Assembly: GCA_000482145.1 (NCBI GenBank)
Contig: AUXH01000100.1
Span: 1 to 41,082 of the forward strand
Reading direction: 5' to 3'
From: Strigomonas culicis
Taxonomy: Eukaryota > Euglenozoa > Kinetoplastea > Trypanosomatida > Trypanosomatidae
Length of the DNA stretch: 41,082 nt
In this document: in pieces, positions 8,673 to 17,700 of the stretch
Layout: every line of letters starts with the position of its first letter
Position numbering within the stretch: position 1 is the stretch's first letter
The notes under the pieces: model-generated
Told to the model about the DNA's origin: nothing
Databases searched by the model: none
The model's input: only the letters and a program-made list of their open reading frames with translations
Translations under genes and position numbers: made by a program

Positions 8673-9219
8673 GAGGAAGGCGCCACCTAAGAAGGTTAGT
8701 TGTAAAGGAAATGAAACGAAAAGAAAAAAGAAATCAGATTGAAAAGGCTGTGGAGAGACAAAAAAAGAGAGAGAGAGAGACCGTTAGCCAAAAGTACGAT
8801 GGGTACTGTAGTTGTAAAGGGGGCGAATCTGAGTTGGATATGAGTCTTTTGATCCCTAATCCTCAATAAAAATGATTAAACCGAGAAAAAAAGAAGAGGA
8901 AGGGAAGTCAGAGTCAGAAATGCTATTATGCAGAGGCGCATGTCGATGCGTGCGATGTGGGTGTCGAAGAGAAACACAAGTATACTAACAATAAAAAAAA
9001 TGCAAAAAGAAGAAACATAAAAGTACACCCACACACACACAGTAATAGCAATAAATGCATCTGTGACGGTAATGGTTTTAGAGGTGTTGATGTCTGTGGA
9101 TTAAATACGATCATGGCAATACCAGTGATTAGATTGACAACAGAAAACAACCAAAAGAAAAAGGAGTTGAAGACCGTGGTATAGAAATGAAAGAAGAGCT
9201 GGTCCATACCTCTCTAACC
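8673..9219. other. intergenic region between the four-span protein and RING copy B
   Basis: This spacer holds GA-rich and A-rich runs near 8700-8780 (pyrimidine-rich on the minus strand, the likely splice tract for copy B) and a CA repeat near 9028-9041. A 93-codon hydrophobic minus-strand frame at 8926-9207 is discussed under rejected items. Confidence 0.55.
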
Positions 9220-10371
9220 TTACAACTCATGTGGGTCATGTGTCTCCTTGGGTGGCCGCGCCGCCGCCTTCGCGGCACCGCTGTGGTCGCACGGCTCCGC
9301 GTGGCTCACCGGAGTGTAGTCCCGCTCCGTCGTCAGCGGCAGCAGCAGCTGCTGGTACTGTTCCTGCTGCGCCGTAGCGGCCGCCTCCGCTTTCTTGCGG
9401 TTGGCCGCCACCGCCGACGCCGCGGCCTCTTCCGCGGCACGCTTTTGGCGGAAGGTCACGCCGAACACATCGTCCTCTGAGTTGGGCACGTCGTGGGCGT
9501 GGTGCTCGTGGTGCCGTTCTTGCGCCTCCGCCTCCTCCTCCGCGTCCTCCCTGATGAGCATCTCGACATGCACGCTCCGCGCGTGCGAGCGCAACACCTG
9601 CATCTGCCGCTGCCAGTCGTCGTTGACGAGGTGCATGCTCTTCATGCGCTCCGCGTCACTGGGGTTCGAGCGCGCACTGCGCTTGAGCCGCATCCGCGTG
9701 CACACGACGATGCCCCACCGCACCGTGAGCAGCAGGCAGGCGGCGCTGAAGAGCGCGGTGGACGCGATCGCGAGGTCCGTCGCGTAGCCACGGTGGAAGA
9801 CGAGGGAGGCTGTGGTGGTATCGAGGCCGCCGTCCACCAAGACGACCTTCTTCGCGTTGCCGACGATGCGCACGTAGAAGAGACCCAGCAGCGCGCACTG
9901 CAGCGCCGTCGGGATGGCCAGCGCGAGGGCCAGGCGGCCGAGGATGTCCGATGTCTTGTGCGAGCAGCGGCCCGACACGAACATGCCGAAAAAGAAGGCC
10001 AGGACAGATGAGATGAAGCTCGCAAGGGTGACGCCGTTCACCGTGTGGTACGCCTCCGCGAAGCGCGCGCAGTGGAAGGACAGCTCCGCGGTGGACGGGT
10101 TGCACAGCTTCGCTGCGCGGTCCACCACCGAGATGGCAGCGGTCGAGCCGCTCGCGCTCACGGAGCGGACGCCATACAGGGCGGGGTGCACCGCCACATA
10201 GGCCACAGCCTCGCTCGCGCCGCCACCCGCGCGGGTGATGTACCCGGCGCCGGTGGCAGAGTCGTGGCGTGCGATGATACCAATCTGAAGGATAAAGCCT
10301 ATGAAGAGCAGGAGCAGGGCCACGTATGCGAAGATGTCGCGCGGGATGCTGTGGCACAAGGCTAAACCCAT
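9220..10371 (-). CDS. four-span membrane protein of unknown function
   Basis: This 383-residue protein has four predicted membrane spans: about residues 14-33, 113-133, 146-168 and 199-223. There is a large first loop (about 34-112) with two Cys (C90, C101) and a short second loop. This topology resembles claudin-like or amastin-like proteins, but I do not see the amastin signature in loop 1, so I do not assign that family. The C-terminal tail, about 160 residues, is hydrophilic and probably cytosolic. It has a helical Glu/Ala/Gln-rich region and a His cluster (ERHHEHHAHD). The ATG at 10371 is the first in frame. Upstream on the minus strand a T/C-rich stretch and GT repeat lead to an AG close to the start. 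The function is unknown. Confidence 0.82.
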   Translation of the reverse strand: MGLALCHSIPRDIFAYVALLLLFIGFILQIGIIARHDSATGAGYITRAGGGASEAVAYVAVHPALYGVRSVSASGSTAAISVVDRAAKLCNPSTAELSFHCARFAEAYHTVNGVTLASFISSVLAFFFGMFVSGRCSHKTSDILGRLALALAIPTALQCALLGLFYVRIVGNAKKVVLVDGGLDTTTASLVFHRGYATDLAIASTALFSAACLLLTVRWGIVVCTRMRLKRSARSNPSDAERMKSMHLVNDDWQRQMQVLRSHARSVHVEMLIREDAEEEAEAQERHHEHHAHDVPNSEDDVFGVTFRQKRAAEEAAASAVAANRKKAEAAATAQQEQYQQLLLPLTTERDYTPVSHAEPCDHSGAAKAAARPPKETHDPHEL

Positions 10372-10921
10372 TCTCGTCTTATTTCTTTCCTTCTAAACAC
10401 ACACACACACACACACACACAGCAAAGAGAGAAACAAAAAGGGAAACAAACGCAAAGGAAGAATCAACGCCAAAAATGGGTTGAGACGCGATTGTTTAAA
10501 ACTATATTTATGATGCTTGTGTGACTACGAATTAAGCCACAACTACGCCTAAAATGAAAACCACAACTGTGTTGTTATTGTTGTTTTTTCAGATGAAACG
10601 ATATAGATACTACGTCGAATTATTAGGAAAGGAAGGCTAGAAAAAAGGGGGAGAGCGGAGAGAAGAGAAGTATCACGAGTCTGAAGCAACGGGAACAAAT
10701 ATAGCAAATAGAGGCACCAATAAGCTAAGTCCGCCTTGAGCCACAGCAAGGAAGAAGTGAAACAAAAACAAAAAAGTGAAAAGGAATAAGAGTTATTTTA
10801 CGTATCTATGCATTTTATGACGTTATAATTCTTCGCATCTATGTCAAGGTTGTGCCGTAAACAGATCGTTCAAGCACAACCACGGTAGCACCCCTCCGCC
10901 CTCGCCGCCTTCGCACGCCGC
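10372..10921. other. intergenic region between MSH6-like gene and four-span gene
   Basis: This spacer contains an (AC)n microsatellite at 10397-10421, which reads as (GT)n on the transcribed strand just upstream of the likely splice AG for 10371. It otherwise holds AT-rich 3' UTR sequence. No gene is seen. Confidence 0.6.
10397..10421. repeat. (AC)n microsatellite
   Basis: About 12 AC units just upstream of the four-span protein gene; (GT)n on the transcribed strand. Confidence 0.9.
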
Positions 10922-13900
10922 TCAGGACTGGAGCAGCGCGGACACGGCATGCAAGTCCTCGTGCAGTGCCGTCTGCTGTGCCAGCTGCGCCGACAGTCCG
11001 CTTGCCTCACGCACCAGCCGCTCCGGAATCCCTGCCATCCGCGCCACCTCGACGCCGTAGCTGCGGTCGCACACGCCCGTCACGAGCTGGTACAGGAAGG
11101 TGACGGTCGGGGTAGCCTCTTCGCTGGCCGCCGCGTGGGCGTCCGCGGTGAGGGCAAAATCCATGTAGCCGAGCTGCACGCGGGCCGGCGCGCCGCCGCT
11201 GGGCGCCGCCACCGCGCCGCCGCGCCGCGCCTGCTCCAGTGCGATGGAGTGGTAGTGGGTGGAGAAGATGGTGAGCGGCGCGACGCCGCCGTCCATCCCC
11301 TGCAGCGCCTGCAGCGTCGCGTAGGCGATCGCCATGCCGTCGTGCGTCGACGTGCCGCGGCCCAGCTCGTCCACGAGGCAGAGGCTGCGGCGCGTCGCGT
11401 GCGTGAGCAGCTCCGCGGTCTCGCTGAGCTCCACGTAGAGTGTGCTGTGGCCCTTGTGCGACGCGTCCCGCGCGCCGATGCGGGTGAAGATGCGGTCCAC
11501 CGGCGCGAGCGCCAGCCCCTCCCCGCACACGGGGCCGCCGAGCTGCGCGAGCAGCACGTTCACCGCGACCGTGCGCATGAGCGTGCTCTTGCCGGCCATG
11601 TTCGGGCCCGTCAGCACTAGCACGCGGCCGGTGGCCCCGTCGAGCTGCACGCTGTTCGGCACGGCGGGCCGGTCGCGGCCGGTCTGCAGCAGCGGGTGCA
11701 CGAGGGCGCGGCCGCGGATGACCGCGGCCGCGGCCCCCTCCGGCCCCGCCGCGACGAGCCGCGGCATGCCCCACCGCTCCCACCGCTGCGCAAGCCGCGA
11801 GAGGTTCATGAGGCAGTCGAGGTAGGACAGCGCGCTGCACGCCTCGTAGAGGGTTGGGCAGTGGTCGCAGATGCGCGCGGCGACCTGCCGCAGCACCGCG
11901 AGCAGCGCGGCGGACTTGGTCGCCGTCGCCGCCTTGTGCGCCTCGATGAGCGCCGCGAGGGCGTTGTCGATGTAGCGGACGCTCTTGCCCGTGCGGGTGC
12001 GCTCCACCAGGCCCCGCGGCGTCACCGACGGCGCGTCGGCCGCGGCCACCTCGAAGAGAAACAGGTCCTTGCCGACGTTGGCGAAGCTGACCTCCGCGCC
12101 GCGGAAGAGGTCCGCCTGCGCCTTGCGCCGCGCGCCGTGCAGCTGCTGCTCCAGGTCCCGCAGCCGCTCCACCGCCGCGTCGTAGTCGGGCGCCGTGCCC
12201 CTGGCCGGCACGAGCAGTCCGGTGCGCTCCGCCTCCTCGCGGTCGAAGAGCGCGATGATCGCCTGCAGGCTCGCACGGGCGCCGGTGAGGTGGCCGAGGA
12301 GCTCCAGCAGCAGCGGCGGCGCCGCGTGCGGCAGCGCGCCGACGCGCGCCGCCAAGACGGACGCCCACTCGACCATGTCTACCGCTGCCTGGATGAAGGC
12401 CAGGATGATGCTGAGGTCCTTGTTGTAGCGCACCATCGGGTCGACAAACGCGACGCCGGCCGCCGCGTCCGCCTTCATGTCCGCGAGCCGCGACAGGTAA
12501 CGCTCGAAGTCGATGCCGGCCAGCGACTGGAACTGACCGAGGACGTCACCGCCGTCGAGGTCGGCGCCGCCGCCGCTGCGCCGCCGCTTCAGACTGTCGC
12601 TCGGGGTCGAGGCCACGGACATCGCGCTCTGCGACCCCGCGGTCGGCGGCGAGGCCGACTCCCCGCCTTGGCTGCTGCTGCCCAGCGCGCCGCTGAGGTG
12701 GTGGTCAATGAGGAACTGCACGCACTGCTGTCGGGCCTCGATGACGCGGGCGGTGCTGGCCGGCCGCAGCAGCCACGCGCGGAACAGCCGCCGCCCGCTG
12801 TGCGTCGCGCAGTGGTTCAGGTAGAGCTGCAGCGAGTGCTTCTCGCTGCCGTCCTGCAAGTTTGCCACGACCTCCAGGTTGCTGATCGTGTTGGTGTCGA
12901 GCACCATGCCCATGTCGTGGCGCCGCTCCCACGCGAGCAGCGACGCCGCCGCCGGCAGCGCCGGACGGGCGGGCGCGGCCTCCGCCTTGACGGCGCCGGG
13001 AAGCGCCGACAGGTGGGCATCGTAGAAGACAGCGTCCGACAACACGGACACGTCGCCGCCCTGCCGCAGGCTGCTGACGTACGTGGCGAGCAGGTGCGCG
13101 GCGGCAGACCGACCGGCGAGGCCGTCTAGCACAAAGGACGCGGTCGCGCGATCGCCCACGGCCTCGACGGAGAAGCCGTCGCTCTCGATCCACTCGGTCA
13201 GCTTGTGCACCGCCTGCACATGCAGCTTCGAGAGAGGGTCTGGCTTCGACACGATGACTTCCTTGGGGTGCAGCTGCTGAAGCAGAGTGCTGACCGAGCG
13301 CAGCGTCGCGTCCGAGAATAGTTGCTCGGGCTTCATGTGCGGGAGATCCGCCGTAGCAGCGGCCGCGTCGCCGCCGCTGCGGCGCAGCAGGGCCACCTCC
13401 TCCGCCGTCCCACAGGGGCAGTGGTACACCATGCGTCGGGACAGGTCCACGGCAAAGGCGTCCACCACCACCGTGTGGTGCCTCACGTCTACGCGCGGCG
13501 TGACAGCCAGCAAGAAGATCTCACGGTGGTCCGAAATCATAGAGGGGTCAGTGATGGTGCCAGGAGTGAGGATCTCGACCAACTTGCGCGGCATCACTTT
13601 CGCCTTTGCACAGCCGGGGGACGTCTCCTCTTCGGATTCCTTCATCTGCTCCACGCGGCCCACCTTGTAGCCACGGAAAACAAACAAACGAGCCCACTCG
13701 GAAAAACTGTGCTCAGGCACGCCAGCAAGGCGCATTTTGCCGCGGTTCGAGCTTTCGATTACCAATTTGAGCCCGAATTCGCGGTTGCCAATAACCGCAT
13801 CGTAATCGTAGAGCTCGTAGAACGCGCCCTTTTTGAAAAATACGATTACATTGTAATGTTTGGATTTAATCTCCCAATACTGTCGCTCCATATTTGCCAT

Positions 13901-14023
13901 TGCATCAAAGTATTTATTCGGGATTGTCAAGGTGGACGGTGGTTTCACAGGATCGATCCCTTTTAAAAATGGATACGCGAAATCCACCTGATTTATGTCA
14001 GCACAGTCTTCCACATCTGTCAT
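10922..14023 (-). CDS. MSH6: MutS homologue of the MSH6 type (called MSH8 in trypanosomatids)
   Basis: The MSH6-type subunit pairs with MSH2 to recognise base mismatches and short loops in nuclear DNA. The 1033-residue protein begins almost directly with the mismatch-binding domain. The family segment YWEIKSKHYNVIVFFKKG leads to the mismatch-reading F68-Y69-E70. Connector, lever and clamp domains follow. The ATPase domain has Walker A GPNMAGKST at 806-814 and Walker B with D885-E886 in VDELGRGTSTHDG. The C-terminal helix-rich segment ends the protein. A low-complexity Ser/Gly-rich insertion sits at about residues 437-487 in the lever region. The long N-terminal extension with PCNA-binding and PWWP parts known from animal MSH6 is absent. 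The first hundred codons are visibly more AT-rich than the rest, part of a wider composition trend toward the strand switch. Confidence 0.93.
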   Translation of the reverse strand: MTDVEDCADINQVDFAYPFLKGIDPVKPPSTLTIPNKYFDAMANMERQYWEIKSKHYNVIVFFKKGAFYELYDYDAVIGNREFGLKLVIESSNRGKMRLAGVPEHSFSEWARLFVFRGYKVGRVEQMKESEEETSPGCAKAKVMPRKLVEILTPGTITDPSMISDHREIFLLAVTPRVDVRHHTVVVDAFAVDLSRRMVYHCPCGTAEEVALLRRSGGDAAAATADLPHMKPEQLFSDATLRSVSTLLQQLHPKEVIVSKPDPLSKLHVQAVHKLTEWIESDGFSVEAVGDRATASFVLDGLAGRSAAAHLLATYVSSLRQGGDVSVLSDAVFYDAHLSALPGAVKAEAAPARPALPAAASLLAWERRHDMGMVLDTNTISNLEVVANLQDGSEKHSLQLYLNHCATHSGRRLFRAWLLRPASTARVIEARQQCVQFLIDHHLSGALGSSSQGGESASPPTAGSQSAMSVASTPSDSLKRRRSGGGADLDGGDVLGQFQSLAGIDFERYLSRLADMKADAAAGVAFVDPMVRYNKDLSIILAFIQAAVDMVEWASVLAARVGALPHAAPPLLLELLGHLTGARASLQAIIALFDREEAERTGLLVPARGTAPDYDAAVERLRDLEQQLHGARRKAQADLFRGAEVSFANVGKDLFLFEVAAADAPSVTPRGLVERTRTGKSVRYIDNALAALIEAHKAATATKSAALLAVLRQVAARICDHCPTLYEACSALSYLDCLMNLSRLAQRWERWGMPRLVAAGPEGAAAAVIRGRALVHPLLQTGRDRPAVPNSVQLDGATGRVLVLTGPNMAGKSTLMRTVAVNVLLAQLGGPVCGEGLALAPVDRIFTRIGARDASHKGHSTLYVELSETAELLTHATRRSLCLVDELGRGTSTHDGMAIAYATLQALQGMDGGVAPLTIFSTHYHSIALEQARRGGAVAAPSGGAPARVQLGYMDFALTADAHAAASEEATPTVTFLYQLVTGVCDRSYGVEVARMAGIPERLVREASGLSAQLAQQTALHEDLHAVSALLQS

Positions 14024-15520
14024 TTGTAACGTAACAGGAGTAAAACAACAACGGAAAGGCCTGAATTCTTTATTTTTTTGTATATGTATTTATTTGCTTG
14101 CGACACGCGGAACACGAGTGAAAAAAAAAAAAAGCGACGCAGTGTTTCAACTGAATGTACTCTGTGTTTTTTTTTTATATAATATTTTAGCAATCTATGT
14201 ACCAGTTACTCTTACAGACAGAAAAAAAAAATGGAAGTATTAATTATTATAGTACCAACAGGAAGGAAAAAAAAAAAAACAGAGAGAGAGAAAGAAAGAG
14301 AGAAAAAAAGAGTGCAACGATGTTTTTTTTTGTTTGTTTGTTTGGCCATGTACAAAAAGAACAGTTGATTCATTTTTTTTTCTTTTTGATAAAAGAGAGA
14401 GTGATTGCCCATGCGCATATTACGTTAATTATTTGACAGTGCGTTATGGTTACCATTTCTTTTATACAAGAGATAATGAACATGTGCATGATACCATGTT
14501 TGTATTATCTTTTAAATATATATGTGACAAACCACGGCGCAATATATTAGCAAAGAATACATCATGTTTCGTGTGCACTCATTAACATCAGTGTATATTA
14601 CTGTCATTATTATTGTTATGATTGTTATTATCATTAATATATATTGCATTATTGTACAAGGCAAATTATAAAAGGGCAAAGGAGAAACAATAAGAAAAAG
14701 TATGTAACACAGACTATGATGCATATATAATACACGTCTAAAAAAAAAAAAAGACAGCCCCAATACTATACTCAGCGCTCACTTAGCTCATATTTTATTC
14801 GTAGTAGTGCTATTAATAATATCATCATCGGCGTCAGTATTATTATTATTATTACTATTATTATTATTATTAGCATTATTATACTGAGAAGTAAAAAAAA
14901 AATGATAAGAAAGCAAAAAAAAAGATGTTTTTTGTTTCACATTTTGTGTATACATATACGAATTCATTGAATAAGAATACAATAATGATTACAAAAATGA
15001 TGATGACAAAAACGTTTTTCAAAGTGGAATGCGGAAGAAAGGTACCTTTTTCTCATTTTTCACAATAACAAATCCATATACATTCAGAAAATTCTTTATT
15101 AATGGAAACGGCATTGAAAGATGAAACAGAAGATGCCAGTATCACGAAATTGTTACTATTGTTCTGTACAAATATGTAGAATAACAAAATAAATGTAATA
15201 AGCTTTTATACAATTGCCACAAATACGCAGAATTATAGAAAAGAGAATTGGGAAGTTGTAGCAGTAGAGGCAAGAAAAAAGAGCAAGAAAAAAAAACGTC
15301 ATACTCTTTTAGTGTATCGTATTTCCTCCTTACTGTACAAAAATCAAAAAAGAGTGAAATAGCAAACATAATATACATATGTATAAATATATTTACATTC
15401 ACTCTCGTTAAGATTTAAAATACTGAAAATAAGAATGTAAGTGTTTTTGTTTCTCTTCAATTTTGGTATTTTGTTTTCCTATATTTTTCTTCCCGATTCA
15501 AGAGAACTTTGGTTCTATAT
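14024..15520. other. long AT-rich intergenic region between TLDc gene and MSH6-like gene
   Basis: About 1.5 kb without a supportable gene. It is strongly AT-rich, with repeated A and T homopolymers and a (TTA)n-type microsatellite at about 14838-14872. All open frames here are short and made of Ile, Phe, Asn, Lys and Tyr, as expected by chance. It should contain the TLDc 3' UTR and the MSH6 5' UTR. It is the longest gene-free stretch in the window. Confidence 0.65.
14838..14872. repeat. (TTA)n microsatellite
   Basis: Near-perfect TTA/TAT trinucleotide repeat with one interruption (ACT). Confidence 0.85.
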
Positions 15521-16606
15521 TTACGACTCTTGCAGACCGCACTCCGTTCGGTCGTTTTGGTTAAAACGGTGCATACCGTGGAGTTCTAAAATAGCTTTAT
15601 CAGCCTCGTTGTCAGGATTTTTATTAAGGATGGATTCGCTCACAAGCGCATTTCCACTCACTAAAAGCTTTTCTACAATTGGCGCACTAACGGCATATGC
15701 CTCTACCTTATCTATGCCCCACGTCTCCGTCTCCGTTAAACGTGGATTTTTAAATGTAGTGCAGCGAATTCCGCTGCACGCACCAGTGTCTAGCCAGCGA
15801 TCAAGAAATAGACCAAAATAGTCTGGTTGCCCACCCAAACCGAGACCAATTTTGTTTTCCAGAGGGTGTGTATCGAAAAGGTACATAAAATTTGAATTCG
15901 CTGTTGAGGAGGCCTTGTATATTACGCACTCTGTTTCACGGGTTGCTGTGAACAGAAAACAATTTTCATTTCCAAAAAAAACCGGATTCTGATTTGCTGG
16001 TCTTCCTTCAAACGTTGTCTTTTGACCCTCACGTGCAGCTCGCTTAGCCGCTGCCGACCTGCTGACTGCCGCTTTTTCTCGCGATGAGACTGTTTGCCAG
16101 TCGCTCTCACAAAAGCACCCAATGACGCGAGAAGAATTTTTTAGCTTTACAAAAATAACAGTCGGGCCGCATTCGTTCAGACTCTGTGTTAAACGCTGAA
16201 ATGATTTACCATTGATTTCGCTGCTAAACAGTAAATACCATTTTTGCTGTCCGCAAGGGTCACTGCCGCGGCAAATAGTTGGGATGGAATCTGCGACTTT
16301 GCATGCAAAATATTCCTCAATAATTAACTTTTCCTTATTGTCTGCAGTGCAACCAACCACAACTGGAAGTGGCATTGCGGAAACCCAGGGAGCGCTGCTG
16401 TGGGATCCTTTCGAGCTTTTCGATTTATTGTCGCTCGTTGTGTCACGTGTAGTCTTAGGATTTACTGTATTGGCTCCATAATTATCATTTGACGAATTGT
16501 TGTTTCCCATATTTGTAATTACAGTGGTTTGCGTTGATTTGTAATAACACGCACACCCTGCAACAATCAGTAAGCAAATAACTATAATTATAATTAATGT
16601 TGACAT
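15521..16606 (-). CDS. TLDc-domain protein with N-terminal membrane anchor
   Basis: TLDc domains occur in OXR1/NCOA7/TBC1D24-type proteins linked to oxidative-stress resistance and V-ATPase regulation; the role of this one is unknown. The 361-residue protein starts with a single hydrophobic span (about residues 3-22), then a Ser/Asn/Thr-rich linker to about 75. The TLDc-like region spans about 130-330. Supporting segments are CGPTVIFVKLKNSSRVIGCF, FFGNENCFLF, and the block containing IGLGGQPDYFGLFLD-type residues followed by CTTFKNPRLTE and WGIDKVEAYAV. A short Lys/Ala/Arg-rich insertion at about 185-205 interrupts the domain. The start is the ATG at 16606; upstream in-frame codons include a TTG but no ATG. 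A splice AG lies only about 5 nt before it. Codons are AT-rich, unlike the genes further left. It is the first gene of the leftward array. Confidence 0.82.
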   Translation of the reverse strand: MSTLIIIIVICLLIVAGCACYYKSTQTTVITNMGNNNSSNDNYGANTVNPKTTRDTTSDNKSKSSKGSHSSAPWVSAMPLPVVVGCTADNKEKLIIEEYFACKVADSIPTICRGSDPCGQQKWYLLFSSEINGKSFQRLTQSLNECGPTVIFVKLKNSSRVIGCFCESDWQTVSSREKAAVSRSAAAKRAAREGQKTTFEGRPANQNPVFFGNENCFLFTATRETECVIYKASSTANSNFMYLFDTHPLENKIGLGLGGQPDYFGLFLDRWLDTGACSGIRCTTFKNPRLTETETWGIDKVEAYAVSAPIVEKLLVSGNALVSESILNKNPDNEADKAILELHGMHRFNQNDRTECGLQES

Positions 16607-16611
16607 ATAAA

Positions 16612-16680
16612 CTGGCAAGAACGGGAAATAATGAATACAATGGAAAAAAAAAAAATGTGCAAGGAAAAGAAGAAATTACG
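16612..16680 (-). promoter_or_regulatory. predicted trans-splice acceptor of the TLDc gene
   Basis: On the minus strand a TTTCTTCTTTTCC tract and a T12 run lead to the AG at plus 16613-16612. This leaves a 5' UTR of about 5 nt. The tract is strong; the very short leader is unusual but possible. Confidence 0.5.
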
Positions 16681-16906
16681 AAAGATACAGAACGATACAC
16701 ATCGACAAAAAAATGATACTACACGATTGATAGTCGAATACAGTTGCAATACCTGAAGGAGTGATCAAATCTTTAAAAGAGAACTGGATAACTAAATTAA
16801 TTGCAATAATATCAATGGAAAAAGCACCCGAATCGAATAAAATCAACAAGGGCTGTAAAAATATATATAATTCCGGAAGGAACATGTTTCTTTCTATGTT
16901 TTTGAA

Positions 16907-17250
16907 GTGGGAAGGCGCCCCGGCCGCACCGACGCACCCCGTGGGGCGCCTGCGCCCCCCCCCCCCCCCTCCCCCTCGCGCCAAGCAAAAACCAGTATAC
17001 CGCCCCCACCAAGCGACAAAAGCGGAGGGGGGGGACTCGCTTGCGCCGCGGGCCAGGGCCGGGGGGGATGGAATGCAGAGCAGGGCCACGCACACACACA
17101 CACAACAAAAAAAAAAAACACCACCAAAAACACCCAGGGCCCGCAGCCCCCGCCCAGCAGAGAGGGCGGGCCATGCGCAACGGCCGCCGGCAACGAAGCA
17201 AACGCCGCCCGGGGACCCCGACACCCGCAAGCGGAAGCGCGGGCTTAGCA
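16907..17250. other. GC-rich, strand-asymmetric island in the strand-switch region
   Basis: About 340 bp of GC-rich DNA sits between AT-rich flanks with sharp edges. On the plus strand it contains C15 (16955-16969) plus C5, G8 (17027-17034), G7 (17061-17067), an A12 run (17107-17118) next to a CA repeat, and an 8-bp inverted repeat GGCGCCCC/GGGGCGCC (16914-16921 and 16943-16950). From 17075 to 17244 the plus strand has a single T (17174). The minus strand is therefore almost A-free and locally G/T-rich. Open frames in several phases result from this bias and are not genes. Confidence 0.8.
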
Positions 17251-17637
17251 GAATGCAAAGAAAAAAAGCGAACGTCACCCTTATGAGAGAAACAAAGTTT
17301 TGGTGTTTTGAATAATTATGTGGACTGAGACTCGCAGTGTTTAGTAAATGGTGAGAATATAAAGTTTACCGAATAAAACGTTTCCACTGTATTAACATTA
17401 GTGGATTTGGCTTTACCAACATACACACAGAAATACAAAAACTCGGTCATTTTTTTTCCATTATAAAGATATTATTTCTAGTAGCACCGAAGCGAATCAC
17501 AGAAATAATACTCTTCCTTGTTATGAACTCATTGTTTCCGCTTTTTCGCTTCATTCCTTCATTTTATTAATTTGTTCCCTGCTTCTCCATTTCTATATTT
17601 CTATTATTATGATGCATTAGAATCATTATTATCGCAT

Positions 17638-17656
17638 TCATTCTTTTTTTTCAAAG
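17638..17656 (+). promoter_or_regulatory. predicted trans-splice acceptor of phosphomannomutase
   Basis: A T-rich tract ends in the first AG at 17655-17656, giving a 5' UTR of about 44 nt before the ATG at 17701. Codons upstream of 17701 in the same frame would lie mostly before the acceptor. Confidence 0.55.
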
Positions 17657-17700
17657 AAAACAAAGTTCACCCATCAAAAAAAAAAAAACCCTCAAGCAAC

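Larger units (their letters stand above)
16607..17700. promoter_or_regulatory. divergent strand-switch region (putative Pol II transcription start region)
   Basis: The genes to the left are all on the minus strand and those to the right all on the plus strand, so transcription must start within or near this 1.1-kb interval in both directions. In trypanosomatids such regions lack classical promoters and carry variant histones. In several species they also host replication origins. Here the flanks are AT-rich, while the centre (16907-17250) is a GC-rich, T-depleted island (listed separately). No tRNA or other Pol III gene is visible to me. The right edge contains the phosphomannomutase splice tract. 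Confidence 0.75.

Noticed and set aside
8926..9207. A 93-codon hydrophobic minus-strand frame with a TTVFN motif loosely like the RNF5 tail
   Set aside because: It starts 13 bases after the stop of the four-span gene, leaving no room for polyadenylation and trans-splicing, and a stop codon lies just upstream in frame. Phe/Leu-rich frames arise easily opposite A-rich spacers.
16676..17278. Open frames through the strand-switch island on both strands
   Set aside because: The island part is open in several frames because the minus strand is nearly A-free and so cannot form stop codons. The translated residues are Gly/Pro/Arg low complexity. The AT-rich left part (16676-16906) is open for about 77 codons on the minus strand and reads hydrophobic, but it overlaps the TLDc splice tract and matches nothing I recognise.
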